Position numbers and translations under genes: made by a program. A stretch of 43,310 bases of DNA from Rickettsiales bacterium (lineage in GTDB: Bacteria; Pseudomonadota; Alphaproteobacteria; Rickettsiales; JALZUV01): contig JAQXAR010000026.1 in the NCBI GenBank assembly GCA_029252805.1, positions 1-43,310 on the forward strand, given 5' to 3'. Positions 22,872-32,055 of this stretch are shown here, one piece after another. Each line of letters starts with the position of its first letter. Positions within the stretch are counted from its first letter, which is position 1. The notes beneath the pieces are model-generated. The model did no database searches and had not been told where the DNA came from. It worked only from the letters and a program-made list of their open reading frames with translations.

Positions 22872-25103
22872 CTAACCAAACTTATTATCGCGAGGGAAGC
22901 CTTGTGGAGGCAGCTTGCCTGCACCTGCACGATTTCCTAACCAGCTTGTTAGGGTTTCCTCCGTACGGGTTCGGTTCTCGCCTTGTGCCCAGCTTAATCC
23001 CTGTTCGATATTAATCGCCAACGCGTCGGTTAGCTCACCATCTTTATATTTCTGCAAGGTTACGCCCTGCCCCTTTTTCATCTCAGGCAACTGATCGATG
23101 GGAAATACTAACAGCTTACGGCTCGTGCCGGTGACGGCAATATGCGTCGTATCAGCAGGCATAGTGCGGAACACCACCCCTTTAGAATCACCCGGCGGGT
23201 TCAGTACTTGCTTACCGCTTTTGGTAGAGGCCACCATATCCGATGCTTGCACCACAAAGCCCTTACCGGCAGAAGATGCTAGGAGATAGCGATGCTCTGC
23301 ATTGTAAACGGCCATGCCGATAATATCAGCGGTGCTTTCAATATCCATACTCAGATTGAGTGGTTCGCCATGCCCACGCCCGCGCGGGATTTTATCGCCA
23401 CCAATGGTGTAACAACGGCCATTGCTGGCAAAGCAGAGAATCTGATCCGTCGTGTAGGCATTCAGGATAAATTGCTCGCTATCACCCTCTTTATAATCCG
23501 CCGTCGTTTGGTTGAGACCTTTAAGCGCACGAATCCAACCTCGCTTTGAATAGAGTACCGTGAGCGGTTCTTTTTCGACAAAGGCTTCGATCGACACGAC
23601 CACACCCGTTGGCGCATCCGCAAATTGCGTGCGGCGTGCACCGAGTTCTGTTTTCTGACCGAAAGCAACTTTGGTGGCTTTGATCTCTTCAGAAATCCGA
23701 TCCCAACGCAGCTCTTCGGATTTGAGGAGGGCTTCTAAACCGGCTTGCTCTTGTGACAGCGCATCATGCTCAGTTTGAATCTCGATCTCTTCCAGCTTGC
23801 GTAACTGACGTAGACGCATATTGAGGATCGCTTCAACCTGAACATCGGATAAGTCCCACTTGGCCATCATCACTTTTTTCGGCTCATCCTCTTCACGGAT
23901 GATGCGGATCACTTCATCGAGATTGAGATACGCAATCAGGAAGCCTTCAAGAATTTCGAGGCGATGCGCAATCTTTTCTAAACGGTATTCAGAGCGGCGG
24001 GTCAGCACTTCCATCCGGTGATCGAGGAAGCAACGCAGCACTTCACGCAAGTTCATCACACGCGGGATTCCGGTCGCATCCAACACGTTCATGTTGAGGC
24101 TAAAGCGGTTTTCCAACTCCGTCACTTTAAAGAGCGATTCCATCAGCATATCAGGATCGACCTGACGTGATTTTGGTTCTAATACGACACGGATTTCTTC
24201 CGCCGATTCATCGCGGAAATTGGCGAGTAAAGGCAGTTTTTTCGCGCGAAATAGTTCGGCCATTTTCTCGAGCAAACGAGACTTCTGCACCTGATACGGA
24301 ATCTCGGTAATAATGATTTGGAACAGGCCGTGGGAAAGTTTCTCCACTTCCCATTTCGCGCGGGTACGGAACGAGCCTTTGCCCGTTTCATAGGCTTTAA
24401 GGATATTTTCGCGCGGTTCCACAATGATACCGCCCGTTGGGAAATCTGGGCCGAGCACTTTACCGACAAGCGTTTCGATACGCGCTTCAGGCGTTTTTAT
24501 CAGATGCAGCAATGCATCGCAAAGCTCGCCCGCATTATGCGGCGGGATCGAAGTTGCCATCCCTACGGCAATCCCTTCCGAACCATTCGCCAACAGGTTC
24601 GGGAAAGCAGACGGCAGCACCACCGGCTCATTATCAGAACCATCATAGGTTGGGTTGAAATCAACGGTATTTTCTTTCAGGCCTTCTAGTAACGCCATCG
24701 CCACTGCTGTCAATTTCGCTTCGGTATAACGCATGGCAGCCGCGTTATCTCCGTCGACCGAACCAAAGTTACCCTGCCCCTCAACCAACGGATAGCGCAC
24801 GGCAAAGTCTTGGGCCAAACGAACCATCGTATCGTAAACGGCAGTGTCACCATGCGGATGATATTTACCAATCACATCACCCACCACACGTGCACATTTT
24901 TTGTAACCACTAGCAGGATCGAGCTTCAATTGTAGCATCGCATAAAGTAGGCGACGGTGAACAGGCTTCAAGCCATCGCGCACATCCGGCAGCGAGCGTG
25001 AAGTGATGGTGGACATGGCGTAAGCGAGGTAACGCTCGCCAATGGCATCTTTAAAAGCAACAGGGATGATCGGCGCTTCGGCCTTATTATTATTTTTACT
25101 CAT
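22872..25103 (-). CDS. parC: DNA topoisomerase IV subunit A
   Basis: The 743-residue protein is the breakage-reunion subunit that decatenates daughter chromosomes. It has the winged-helix core ([28 protein letters not shown], in pieces), the quinolone region [10 protein letters not shown] (T87, D91 at the usual resistance positions) and the catalytic Tyr Y126 in [10 protein letters not shown] shortened C-terminal pinwheel with few blades distinguishes it from GyrA. It is typical of alphaproteobacterial ParC. It is followed in reverse by an acetyltransferase, a propeller-like gene and recO; parC near recO is common in the class. Confidence 0.95.
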   Translation of the reverse strand: MSKNNNKAEAPIIPVAFKDAIGERYLAYAMSTITSRSLPDVRDGLKPVHRRLLYAMLQLKLDPASGYKKCARVVGDVIGKYHPHGDTAVYDTMVRLAQDFAVRYPLVEGQGNFGSVDGDNAAAMRYTEAKLTAVAMALLEGLKENTVDFNPTYDGSDNEPVVLPSAFPNLLANGSEGIAVGMATSIPPHNAGELCDALLHLIKTPEARIETLVGKVLGPDFPTGGIIVEPRENILKAYETGKGSFRTRAKWEVEKLSHGLFQIIITEIPYQVQKSRLLEKMAELFRAKKLPLLANFRDESAEEIRVVLEPKSRQVDPDMLMESLFKVTELENRFSLNMNVLDATGIPRVMNLREVLRCFLDHRMEVLTRRSEYRLEKIAHRLEILEGFLIAYLNLDEVIRIIREEDEPKKVMMAKWDLSDVQVEAILNMRLRQLRKLEEIEIQTEHDALSQEQAGLEALLKSEELRWDRISEEIKATKVAFGQKTELGARRTQFADAPTGVVVSIEAFVEKEPLTVLYSKRGWIRALKGLNQTTADYKEGDSEQFILNAYTTDQILCFASNGRCYTIGGDKIPRGRGHGEPLNLSMDIESTADIIGMAVYNAEHRYLLASSAGKGFVVQASDMVASTKSGKQVLNPPGDSKGVVFRTMPADTTHIAVTGTSRKLLVFPIDQLPEMKKGQGVTLQKYKDGELTDALAINIEQGLSWAQGENRTRTEETLTSWLGNRAGAGKLPPQGFPRDNKFG

Positions 25104-25143
25104 CGTTACTTCTTAACGGCTTCCACAGCCAATTCCAAGTAAA

Positions 25144-26049
25144 TTAACCGCGTTTCTCATAAATCGTGACGCCTTCATCGGCTGCTTTAAGCAGAGCCTC
25201 TGTTACGGCCTTGGCGCCGATGCAGAAAAACGGGACGCCGTGCCAGTGCCATTCACGCAACTCATTTGGCTGCAAATACGCCTCGATACGCTCGACTCGG
25301 CGCAGGTCATTATTATTGGCGCGGATCAGGGTGAAATCATGTTCTTGTGCCTTCGCATCCACGATTTTCATGGGCACGTGATCGTAATCGAGCGGGTATG
25401 GGAATTTCTCACCCAAAACATTTTCCACCGTATGCACCTGCGTTAGCACGCGGAAATACTGACAGCCCAGACCGATAATTTCCGTCTGATAATCATTCAT
25501 GCGCATGAATGGCGAATCCGCGCCGAAGATGCTGCCACACGTATGGTGCGCCTCATTGAGTTTTTCGGCCAGAGGGCCAATCGCGCAGATCGAATGGGTT
25601 GGATGCAGGCTGCGGTTCACGCCCTGTTTATTGCGGAAATACTCGGTCATAAAACCGGTTTCTGATTTGGCTTGGATCACATCGAAAATTGGGTTTTCTG
25701 TATAGAGCTGTGTCGCATCGTAAGCTTTCCCGCCAAAGATAAAGGCAGGCATGCAGAGCGTACGATTTGTTTTAATGGCATAATCGGCAAGCGCATCGGC
25801 GAGTTCTTGCGGGCTCCCCGAATACATCGGATAGAGATCATGCATGGAGCTATGCAGCATGATTACTTCGGTCGAATCTGGCAGTTGCGAGTCAAGATGA
25901 TCGACTAGATCCTGCGCGCTGAAAGGCCCATGATAAGCACGGCGAATCGGTGCCATTTTCTTTTTCGTTTTGCGCAGTGTTTGCTTAATACCATTACGCG
26001 TTTCTTGCGAAAGAACCCGGCGCAATAGCGCATAAATTTTAGACTTCAT
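25144..26049 (-). CDS. AAC(3)-like N-acetyltransferase
   Basis: The 301-residue protein of the antibiotic N-acetyltransferase (AAC(3)/FrbF/YokD) superfamily has VIMLHSSM (about 62-69), CMPAFIFGG, the conserved RSLHPTHSICAIG with probable catalytic His, and a QVHTVEN segment. An extra basic N-terminus of about 35 residues precedes the domain. Many chromosomal members act on sugar or cell-wall amines rather than aminoglycosides, so resistance should not be assumed. GGAGGTG 12 bases upstream supports the start. It is co-directional with recO and parC. Confidence 0.85.
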   Translation of the reverse strand: MKSKIYALLRRVLSQETRNGIKQTLRKTKKKMAPIRRAYHGPFSAQDLVDHLDSQLPDSTEVIMLHSSMHDLYPMYSGSPQELADALADYAIKTNRTLCMPAFIFGGKAYDATQLYTENPIFDVIQAKSETGFMTEYFRNKQGVNRSLHPTHSICAIGPLAEKLNEAHHTCGSIFGADSPFMRMNDYQTEIIGLGCQYFRVLTQVHTVENVLGEKFPYPLDYDHVPMKIVDAKAQEHDFTLIRANNNDLRRVERIEAYLQPNELREWHWHGVPFFCIGAKAVTEALLKAADEGVTIYEKRG

Positions 26050-26172
26050 ATTATTTATTCACCTCCATTTTTACAAAATGTAGGGGGCGCTCACACGGCG
26101 CGTATCCTTCGCCGCTAACGGCGGATTGGCCTTGCCAATCTAACCTCAAGATCAACTGTTTAATAAAAACCT

Positions 26173-27207
26173 TCATTTCCACTCAGTATCCTCTGCTAAT
26201 AGTAACTGCCCTTCATGCTTCGTTACGGCACGCGATGAAAGTATCATTTTATTACCCGGCAGCACGCCTTTAGGCAGATGGAAAATACCAAATTGCGGCA
26301 CTTTATCATTAGTTGCTTGATAGACATCCTGCCAGCTTCCATCAGGGCGCAACGCAATGAGATGTGCGAGATTATCTTTCACTGCAGGGCCCGGCTCTGC
26401 GGTTGTTCCTAGATACACGCCACCCGCCTCGTTACGCGTCATATAATAAGCAGGACCTGGCAGTTCATAGATAATTTCAGGCTCGGTTGGGTTATGTTTA
26501 TCGACTTGCAAAATGTACGAAGTCTCAAGCGGTGAATCCATTCCCCAGATAAGCTTATCTTCTAGGATGATCATATCCACCGCGCGGCTCTTTTGGCCGA
26601 AATTACAAAATTTATGCACGGTCTCAAATTCATCATCCGTATAATAGATGGTGCATTCCTCATCTTCATCGCCGCACGGAATCCAGATGCGTTGGGGCAT
26701 ATAAGGATCATTTAGCAAGGCGTGAATGTGACGAACCTCACCGGCTGCAAATGCATGTACGGGCGCGAAGCTCAAGCTATCTTCACGACTGCCCAACACC
26801 TCCACCGCGCGACGCTGCGCATTGCCGAAATACTCGCCGTAATAGACTCGGCCAGAGGCACCGATGCAGGTACTGCGCATCATCGGACGGGTATCTGACG
26901 GCATCGAAACTTTGCTCGCACGCCCTTGATCGAGCAACCACCAACCATGGTCATTCGCGACGAGGTAACGTGACTCATCAATCGGACAGGCATGTAATAT
27001 GCCGTACTTTAAAATACGATCGACCAAACGGATATGACAGGGTAGCTGCTTAATTCCCCAAGGAACATCGCCCAAAGGTTCCTGCGTTTTGAAATCCTGC
27101 ATCGAAAGTCGGAACAGTCGGTTTTTCGAGGAACAAATCAGCCACTCGCCTTGCACCGCATGCGCTACCGTGTTTTTCAAAAGCGGGTGAAAGGCGAGTT
27201 CAGGCAT
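26173..27207 (-). CDS. Propeller-like hypothetical protein
   Basis: I use the ATG at 27207 (MPELAFHP), which overlaps the recO stop by 8 bases. A longer frame to 27294 lies inside recO. The protein of about 344 residues has repeated beta-type units (GEWLICSSKNRLFRL, SRYLVANDHGWWLL, GRVYYGEYFG, NKMILSSRAV) like a BNR/WD-type propeller, and no signal peptide. Patches such as CTIYYTDDEFETVHKF and GQKSRAVDMIIL recall sugar-related propellers. Function is unknown. Coupling to recO indicates co-transcription. Confidence 0.75.
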   Translation of the reverse strand: MPELAFHPLLKNTVAHAVQGEWLICSSKNRLFRLSMQDFKTQEPLGDVPWGIKQLPCHIRLVDRILKYGILHACPIDESRYLVANDHGWWLLDQGRASKVSMPSDTRPMMRSTCIGASGRVYYGEYFGNAQRRAVEVLGSREDSLSFAPVHAFAAGEVRHIHALLNDPYMPQRIWIPCGDEDEECTIYYTDDEFETVHKFCNFGQKSRAVDMIILEDKLIWGMDSPLETSYILQVDKHNPTEPEIIYELPGPAYYMTRNEAGGVYLGTTAEPGPAVKDNLAHLIALRPDGSWQDVYQATNDKVPQFGIFHLPKGVLPGNKMILSSRAVTKHEGQLLLAEDTEWK

Positions 27208-27949
27208 CTTCCGGCTCCCGATCCCACTGCATTTTATTGACCTGATTCTGCATACGGTTGCGCGCTTCAGGTAGCGACTTATTATGACTCGCAAACAAAC
27301 GATGCTCTAAGAAATAACCGCTCAGACGCAACGCCTGATTCAGCATCACCCCATCAACCGACGCGGATGAATCACGCAAAAAGGCAGGCAGCGCTAATAG
27401 CTTCTCTTTATAGGCCGCACCCGCATCTTCCGTAACGGCACAGCCTGATTTTGGCGACACATAGGCGAGATTCTCGACCTCACCCGTCACCACGCAACGC
27501 TTCAGTTCCAAACGAAATCCGCATTCAGAAAGCAGCTGCAATTCGTAACGCGCATAATCCGCAAGCCACGCTTCATTGCGCTTCATTTTATCTAATAGAC
27601 TCGCCAACGCATCGTATAATTGCGGATGCGGGTCATGCTCCGCCATCGTGGTTTGCGTTAATATAAGTAACGAGTTCAATCCGGCCAACCGTAAAGGATC
27701 ATTCAAGAAATAAGCGGCGACAGGAGATAACATTTCGCATTTCAAGCTGCCTAAATGCTCAGCTAAACGCGCGCTCCACTCCACCTGCAAAACATTGCCC
27801 GGCTGATAATTGCCGCGATTCTTCCGACCCGTCGCACCGCGCACAGCCCCCGAAATCAAACCATAGTCGCGGCCAAATAATCGGCAAATGCCGGTCGATT
27901 CGCTGTATTTGGTGACTCCTAATAAAATGGCATGATCGGTAAAACGCAT
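27200..27949 (-). CDS. recO: DNA repair protein RecO
   Basis: I use the ATG at 27949 (MRFTDHAILLG), which matches RecO N-termini. The longer frame to 27964 runs into the repeat element. The protein of about 249 residues has an N-terminal OB fold (VTKYSESTGICRLFGRDYGLISGAVRG) and a helical C-terminal domain with CVVTGEVENLAYVSPKSGCAV, where a partial zinc-type Cys set is present. RecO loads RecA on SSB-coated DNA in the RecFOR pathway. No Shine-Dalgarno sequence is evident. Confidence 0.93.
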   Translation of the reverse strand: MRFTDHAILLGVTKYSESTGICRLFGRDYGLISGAVRGATGRKNRGNYQPGNVLQVEWSARLAEHLGSLKCEMLSPVAAYFLNDPLRLAGLNSLLILTQTTMAEHDPHPQLYDALASLLDKMKRNEAWLADYARYELQLLSECGFRLELKRCVVTGEVENLAYVSPKSGCAVTEDAGAAYKEKLLALPAFLRDSSASVDGVMLNQALRLSGYFLEHRLFASHNKSLPEARNRMQNQVNKMQWDREPEDA

Positions 27950-27956
27950 CAGGCAT

Positions 27957-28092
27957 TGTGTCATTGCGAGCGCAGCGTGGCAATCCAGAATTTACGCGTT
28001 CACTGGGATGACGGCGCGCTTTCACGCTACGTCTTTCTTCACTGCGCTCCGTTTGCCGCGTCACTTGCGCTCCTCGCCATGACGAGCTAGAT
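27957..28092. repeat. Dispersed palindromic repeat (TCATTGCGAG type)
   Basis: The left arm TCATTGCGAGCGCAGCG with GGCAATCC nearby is mirrored on the other strand by TCATGGCGAGGAGCGCAAG with GGCAA, between 27961 and about 28085. Repeats of this core (GTCATTGCGAGCGCAG..GGCAATCC) are well known as dispersed palindromic elements in alphaproteobacteria. It fills the gap between divergent recO and nth. Confidence 0.6.
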
Positions 28093-28100
28093 AATAAGCT

Positions 28101-28748
28101 ATGAACAAACAAGCACTCACTGAAATTTTTAGTCGCCTACAAGCGGCTGATCCTGAACCGGTGACGGAACTTGATTATACCAACGAATTCACGCTACTCG
28201 TGGCGATCGTACTATCGGCTCAGGCGACGGATGTGGGAGTCAATAAGGCCACCAAAGCGCTCTTTGCGAAATATGATACGCCACACGCGATGCTCGAATT
28301 AGGGCTAGAGGGCTTGAAGGGTTACATCAAAACGATCGGCCTGTTTAATTCAAAAGCCAAAAATGTGATCGCCCTATGTGAAATGCTCATTCACGTTTTT
28401 GGCAATGAGATTCCAGAAACCACGCAAGAGTTGATCAAACTTCCGGGAGTCGGCACCAAGACCGCCGCGGTTTGGCTCAATTGCGCGCGCGATCACCCTA
28501 CGATTGCGGTGGACACGCATGTATTTCGCGTGGCCAATCGTACAGGGATGGTCAAAACCAAAACGACCGATGCGACTCAACAAGCGCTCGAAAAGAAAGT
28601 GCCTGCCGAGTTCAAACAGAATGCCCATCACTGGATGATCTTACATGGCCGCTACACTTGCAAAGCGCGCAAGCCCATGTGCTTCAACTGCCGGATTGAT
28701 GATATTTGTCGATTTAAGCAGAAGACACCGCCACCGGAAGGTACATAA
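28101..28748 (+). CDS. nth: Endonuclease III
   Basis: The 215-residue bifunctional DNA glycosylase/AP lyase removes oxidised pyrimidines. Seen: helix-hairpin-helix LPGVGTKTA with the catalytic Lys in the following position set (K in GTKTAAVW), catalytic Asp in AVDTHVFRVANR, and the C-terminal [4Fe-4S] loop with spacing C-X6-C-X2-C-X5-C (TCKARKPMCFNCRIDDIC). The length is standard. Its terminator at 28750-28774 is shared with the convergent bactofilin gene. Confidence 0.96.
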   Translation: MNKQALTEIFSRLQAADPEPVTELDYTNEFTLLVAIVLSAQATDVGVNKATKALFAKYDTPHAMLELGLEGLKGYIKTIGLFNSKAKNVIALCEMLIHVFGNEIPETTQELIKLPGVGTKTAAVWLNCARDHPTIAVDTHVFRVANRTGMVKTKTTDATQQALEKKVPAEFKQNAHHWMILHGRYTCKARKPMCFNCRIDDICRFKQKTPPPEGT

Positions 28749-28749
28749 A

Positions 28750-28774
28750 AAAAGGGAGCACGAGGCTCCCTTTT
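28750..28774. terminator. Bidirectional terminator between nth and bactofilin
   Basis: AAAAGGGAGC (28750-28759), loop ACGAG and GCTCCCTTTT (28765-28774). The T-tract on plus is TTTT. On minus eight T follow, a stronger terminator for bactofilin. Confidence 0.92.
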
Positions 28775-28796
28775 CATTGACCTGATGAGTCAGAAT

Positions 28797-29537
28797 TTAT
28801 GCGGCAGCTTTTTCTTTTTTGCTGCTTTTCTCAACTGCTTTTTTAGCAGCTTCTGGCGAGTATGACTTGATCGTACCGGTCAATTCGCCGCCACGTTCAA
28901 TTTCGATTTCACCGTAAGTAATCTTACCGCGAACTTTACCCGTTGCGTAAATCACCAAACGACCACGAACGGTTAATTCCCCGTCGAATTCGCCGCTAAT
29001 TTCAGCATCTTCAATTTCTGCAGCGCCCTTGAAAGAGCCTGTTTCAGAAATTTCTACCGTGTGCACTTCGTTCAAGACTGCATCTACAGCGCCTTCAATC
29101 ACCAAACGGTCACAGGTTGCGATTTCACCTTTAAGCAAAATGTCATGACCGACGGTTAGCACGCGACGACCTGCCGGTGGTTTTGGTTTTTCGCTAGGAG
29201 CACCCATGGGCGCTGCAGCCATTCCGCCTGCCGGACGATAATCCGAACCCGGACGACCTGCACCTGCGGGGCGAGTTGCTTCGCCACCTGGACGGAAACT
29301 TGCTGGGCGTGTTGCTGATTCTGCAGGACGCGTATAGCCACCTGCGGGTGCCATTGGCGTCACTGCTGCTGGCGCTGCGGCGGCAACTGGAGCAGTCGCT
29401 TCCGGTGCTGCTGCCATTGGCGTCACTGCTGCTGGTGCTGTCGCCATTTGCGGCTCGTTCTTTTCGTTTGTATCTGCTGGCATGTTTCCCCCTGCTTCGC
29501 TCAATAAATCGATATCATCTTCTTTGCGTTTGAACAT
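28797..29537 (-). CDS. Bactofilin family protein
   Basis: From the ATG at 29537, with GAGGAGG 6-7 bases upstream, the product is 246 residues. A Pro/Ala/Met-rich, disordered N-terminus (about 30-125) contains repeated PAAVTPMA units. The bactofilin (DUF583) right-handed beta-helix follows (about 125-230; GEIATCDRLVIEGAVDA, ETGSFKGAAEIEDAEISGEF, GKVRGKITYGEIEIERGG). A Lys/Ala tail closes it. Bactofilins polymerise without nucleotide into membrane-associated scaffolds for cell shape, stalks or peptidoglycan enzymes. A frame extending to 29603 lacks a ribosome-binding site and is rejected. Confidence 0.93.
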   Translation of the reverse strand: MFKRKEDDIDLLSEAGGNMPADTNEKNEPQMATAPAAVTPMAAAPEATAPVAAAAPAAVTPMAPAGGYTRPAESATRPASFRPGGEATRPAGAGRPGSDYRPAGGMAAAPMGAPSEKPKPPAGRRVLTVGHDILLKGEIATCDRLVIEGAVDAVLNEVHTVEISETGSFKGAAEIEDAEISGEFDGELTVRGRLVIYATGKVRGKITYGEIEIERGGELTGTIKSYSPEAAKKAVEKSSKKEKAAA

Positions 29538-29701
29538 TGTATTCCTCCTCGAAATCTTCTTTTTCTTCGTGCGCTCGTGCAATATAGCAACACCATAACC
29601 CAAGCATTTCCTTATTCCCAGCGAATTTTTGGGATTTCCTGATTTTTATTTCTTGACTTCAATCGTTGCTATCTGCGGCTTTGCGGCTTATATACAGTAA
29701 C

Positions 29702-31186
29702 ATGTTTGAATCACTCAGTAATCGCCTTGGCGGTATCTTTAGCGGGCTTAGCGGCCGCGGTAAATTAAGCGAAAAAGACATCGACACTGCCATGCGCGAG
29801 GTGCGTATCGCTTTACTCGAAGCGGATGTCGCCCTGCCCGTCGTTAAAGATTTCGTCAAAAGCTTGAAAGAAAAAGCCCTCGGTGCGGAGGTGATTAAGA
29901 ATGTTAATCCCGCACAAATGGTTATCAAGCTAGTACAAGACCATCTTGAAGAATTACTGGGTTCGGAAATCGTTGAACTAAACTTACGCGCCGAACCTCC
30001 TGTTGTCATTTTGATGTGCGGGTTGCAAGGCTCTGGTAAAACGACCAGTTCCGGCAAACTTGCCTTACGCTTAAAAGATAAAGAAAATAAGAAAGTGATG
30101 CTCGCGTCACTGGATACGCAACGCCCTGCCGCACAAGAGCAGCTTGAAGTGCTCGCCGGACAGGTTGAAGTCGACTCCCTTCCGATCGTCAAAGGCGAAA
30201 ATGCGCTGACCATCACCAAGCGCGCGCTGAAGGAAGCCAAGCTTTCCGGTATGGATGTATTGATCCTTGATACTGCAGGTCGCCTCCACCTTGACGGTGA
30301 GTTGATGGATGAGTTACTGCAGATTCGTAATCTGTCCAAACCGACTGAAACACTCCTTGTCGCCGATGCGCTGACCGGCCAAGATGCCGTAACCATCGCC
30401 CGTGAGTTCCACGAGAAGATTGGCGTGACTGGCATTATCCTCACCCGTATTGATGGTGATGGCCGTGGCGGTGCCGCACTCTCTATGCGTCAGGTAACGG
30501 GCCAGCCGATTAAGTTTATGGGTGTCGGTGAAAAAGTCACTGAATTTGAACCATTCCACCCGGAACGTATTGCCAGCCGTATTTTGGATATGGGTGATGT
30601 GGTCTCGCTTGTTGAAAAAGCCGCTGAAACGATTGATGCCGCAGAGGCTGAGGCGATGGCAAAGAAGATGCAATCGGGCATGTTCGATTTCAACGACCTC
30701 GCCAATCAACTCAAGCAGATGAGCAAAATGGGCGGCCTCGGCGGCCTCATGAAAATGCTACCGGGTATGGGTAAGATGAAAGGCCAGCTTGATGCAGCAG
30801 GCATGGATGATTCGGTTATCACACGCCAACAAGCCATTATTGGTTCGATGACGAAGAAAGAACGCGCCAACCCGAAGCTTCTCAATGGCTCGCGCAAGAA
30901 ACGAATTGCTGCAGGCGCAGGCGTAGAAGTGCCCGAAGTGAACCGCCTCATCAAAGCGCAAATGCAAATGCAAACCATGATGAAGAAAATGAAAAAGATG
31001 GGCGGTGGCAAAGGCGGCATGATGAAAATGATGCAGCAAATGGGCGGCATGCCCGGCATGGGCGACATGATGAAAGGCGCTGGCGGTGGTGGCGCTGCAA
31101 TGCCCGATATGAGCAAAATGCCACAAATGCCTCAAGGCGGCGCCGGCGGATTACCGCCAGAATTGGCCAAATTGCTCAAAAAATGA
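29702..31186 (+). CDS. ffh: Signal recognition particle protein Ffh
   Basis: From the ATG at 29702 (MFESLSNRLGGIF) the protein has about 494 residues, with the N domain, the SRP GTPase G domain (G1 GLQGSGKTT, DTQRPAAQEQL, DTAGRLHLD, TRIDGDGRGG) and a methionine-rich M domain that binds signal peptides and 4.5S RNA. The C-terminus carries a long Met/Gly-rich extension (KMGGGKGGMMKMMQQMGG onward, about 60 residues). Its RNA partner ffs lies at 38271-38359. The frame opens at 29666, but the upstream codons are not Ffh-like. Confidence 0.97.
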   Translation: MFESLSNRLGGIFSGLSGRGKLSEKDIDTAMREVRIALLEADVALPVVKDFVKSLKEKALGAEVIKNVNPAQMVIKLVQDHLEELLGSEIVELNLRAEPPVVILMCGLQGSGKTTSSGKLALRLKDKENKKVMLASLDTQRPAAQEQLEVLAGQVEVDSLPIVKGENALTITKRALKEAKLSGMDVLILDTAGRLHLDGELMDELLQIRNLSKPTETLLVADALTGQDAVTIAREFHEKIGVTGIILTRIDGDGRGGAALSMRQVTGQPIKFMGVGEKVTEFEPFHPERIASRILDMGDVVSLVEKAAETIDAAEAEAMAKKMQSGMFDFNDLANQLKQMSKMGGLGGLMKMLPGMGKMKGQLDAAGMDDSVITRQQAIIGSMTKKERANPKLLNGSRKKRIAAGAGVEVPEVNRLIKAQMQMQTMMKKMKKMGGGKGGMMKMMQQMGGMPGMGDMMKGAGGGGAAMPDMSKMPQMPQGGAGGLPPELAKLLKK

Positions 31187-31197
31187 TATAATGAGGG

Positions 31198-31584
31198 ATG
31201 ATTCAAAAAATCGCACTCCTCATTTTAGGGATTGGCCTGATGGTCGGTGGATTTTATTGGGCGGAAAATTATTCTTCAGGAAAATCTAAAGCCGTTTACG
31301 AAAAATTCGCACGAGACTTAAGCTCCGGCAATATTCAAGCGGCTTATGATGTACTTCATCCAAACGCGCAACGCGGCATCCCGTTTGCCCAATTCAAAGC
31401 AGCATTTGGCCGCCTACAACCGATTGTAACTATCTCCATGCACCCAGAGAGCACCATTGACAAAATGTTCGGGAAGACCTTCAGCGTGCAGGGCTGCGAA
31501 AGTGAATATACCATGAAAGCCGTCGATTATGTCGGCGAAATACTGATCACTCGCTTCAACTTCAAACCTTTTTGCGGTTATTAA
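31198..31584 (+). CDS. Hypothetical membrane-anchored protein
   Basis: The 128-residue protein has one N-terminal helix (about 5-23, IALLILGIGLMVGGFYWAE), which may be an uncleaved anchor. A small periplasmic domain follows (KAVYEKFARDLSSGNIQAAYDVLHP...), resembling NTF2-like or DUF4864-type folds, with two Cys near the end. I do not recognise the family with certainty. It starts 11 bases after ffh and is likely co-transcribed. It converges on the tmRNA gene. Confidence 0.75.
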   Translation: MIQKIALLILGIGLMVGGFYWAENYSSGKSKAVYEKFARDLSSGNIQAAYDVLHPNAQRGIPFAQFKAAFGRLQPIVTISMHPESTIDKMFGKTFSVQGCESEYTMKAVDYVGEILITRFNFKPFCGY

Positions 31585-31639
31585 GAAGAACAGGCCATCC
31601 ATAGCATTATCGGCCTAATACTGAGCGAAAATTATCGTA

Positions 31640-31960
31640 AATAAGTGAGGGGTTCCTGTTGCCCGGTACCCCTCGGACCGCGTTTACAAACTGTACTCGT
31701 TAGGTGCCGTTAGGCAGCCATACGAGCAGCTACGACAAAATTGTCGTTAGATGCAACAGTCGCTGAATTATCATTAGCAACTATAAAGTTTGACCCGATT
31801 CGGTGGTATCATGCCGAGCGAAAATAATTTCTTTATTACGTCTGTCGAGTCTGTTTCATCCCCCTAAATGGTGGAGATGCCGAGTACTGCCCTCGGGTCC
31901 AATCCGCCTATTCCAAACAACGTTTATCGCCATAGTTCAAAAGAACAGGTCAATTATGCC
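31640..31960 (-). ncRNA. ssrA: Circularly permuted two-piece tmRNA (ssrA)
   Basis: Reading the minus strand, the acceptor piece comes first. It ends CCGAG-GGCAGTA-CTCGG-CATCTCC-ACCA (3' end at 31869). A 5-base spacer TTTAG follows. The coding piece then begins GGGGATGAAACAGACTCGAC (from 31863), and its first seven bases pair with CATCTCC. The tag frame ends at the TAA at 31712-31710 and includes ASNDNFVVAARMAA, a 14-residue match in layout to the Caulobacter tag AANDNFAEEFAVAA. A second GCT-AAT-GAT-AAT lies in frame 24 bases earlier. A hairpin at 31647-31674 (GAGGGG/CCCCTC) may mark the 3' end of the coding piece. The outer limits are approximate. Confidence 0.9.
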
Positions 31961-32055
31961 TCACTTGCACCCCTATGGGAAGGGAATTGCACCTGGATTG
32001 GATCATTTTATTGAGTAACACTTAATTTCACAGCCAAAGGCAGTAAAATTAACAA

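Noticed and set aside
25144-26049. Acquired aminoglycoside resistance gene
   Set aside because: The protein is AAC(3)-like in fold, but it sits in a housekeeping context with no mobile element beside it, and family members often act on other amines.
27200-27964. recO start at 27964
   Set aside because: The extra codons derive from the TCATTGCGAG repeat, and the internal ATG at 27949 matches RecO N-termini.
29659-30444. 261-codon minus-strand frame opposite ffh
   Set aside because: It is an antisense shadow of ffh, Ser/Arg-rich and lacking a start context. The plus strand has clear Ffh motifs.
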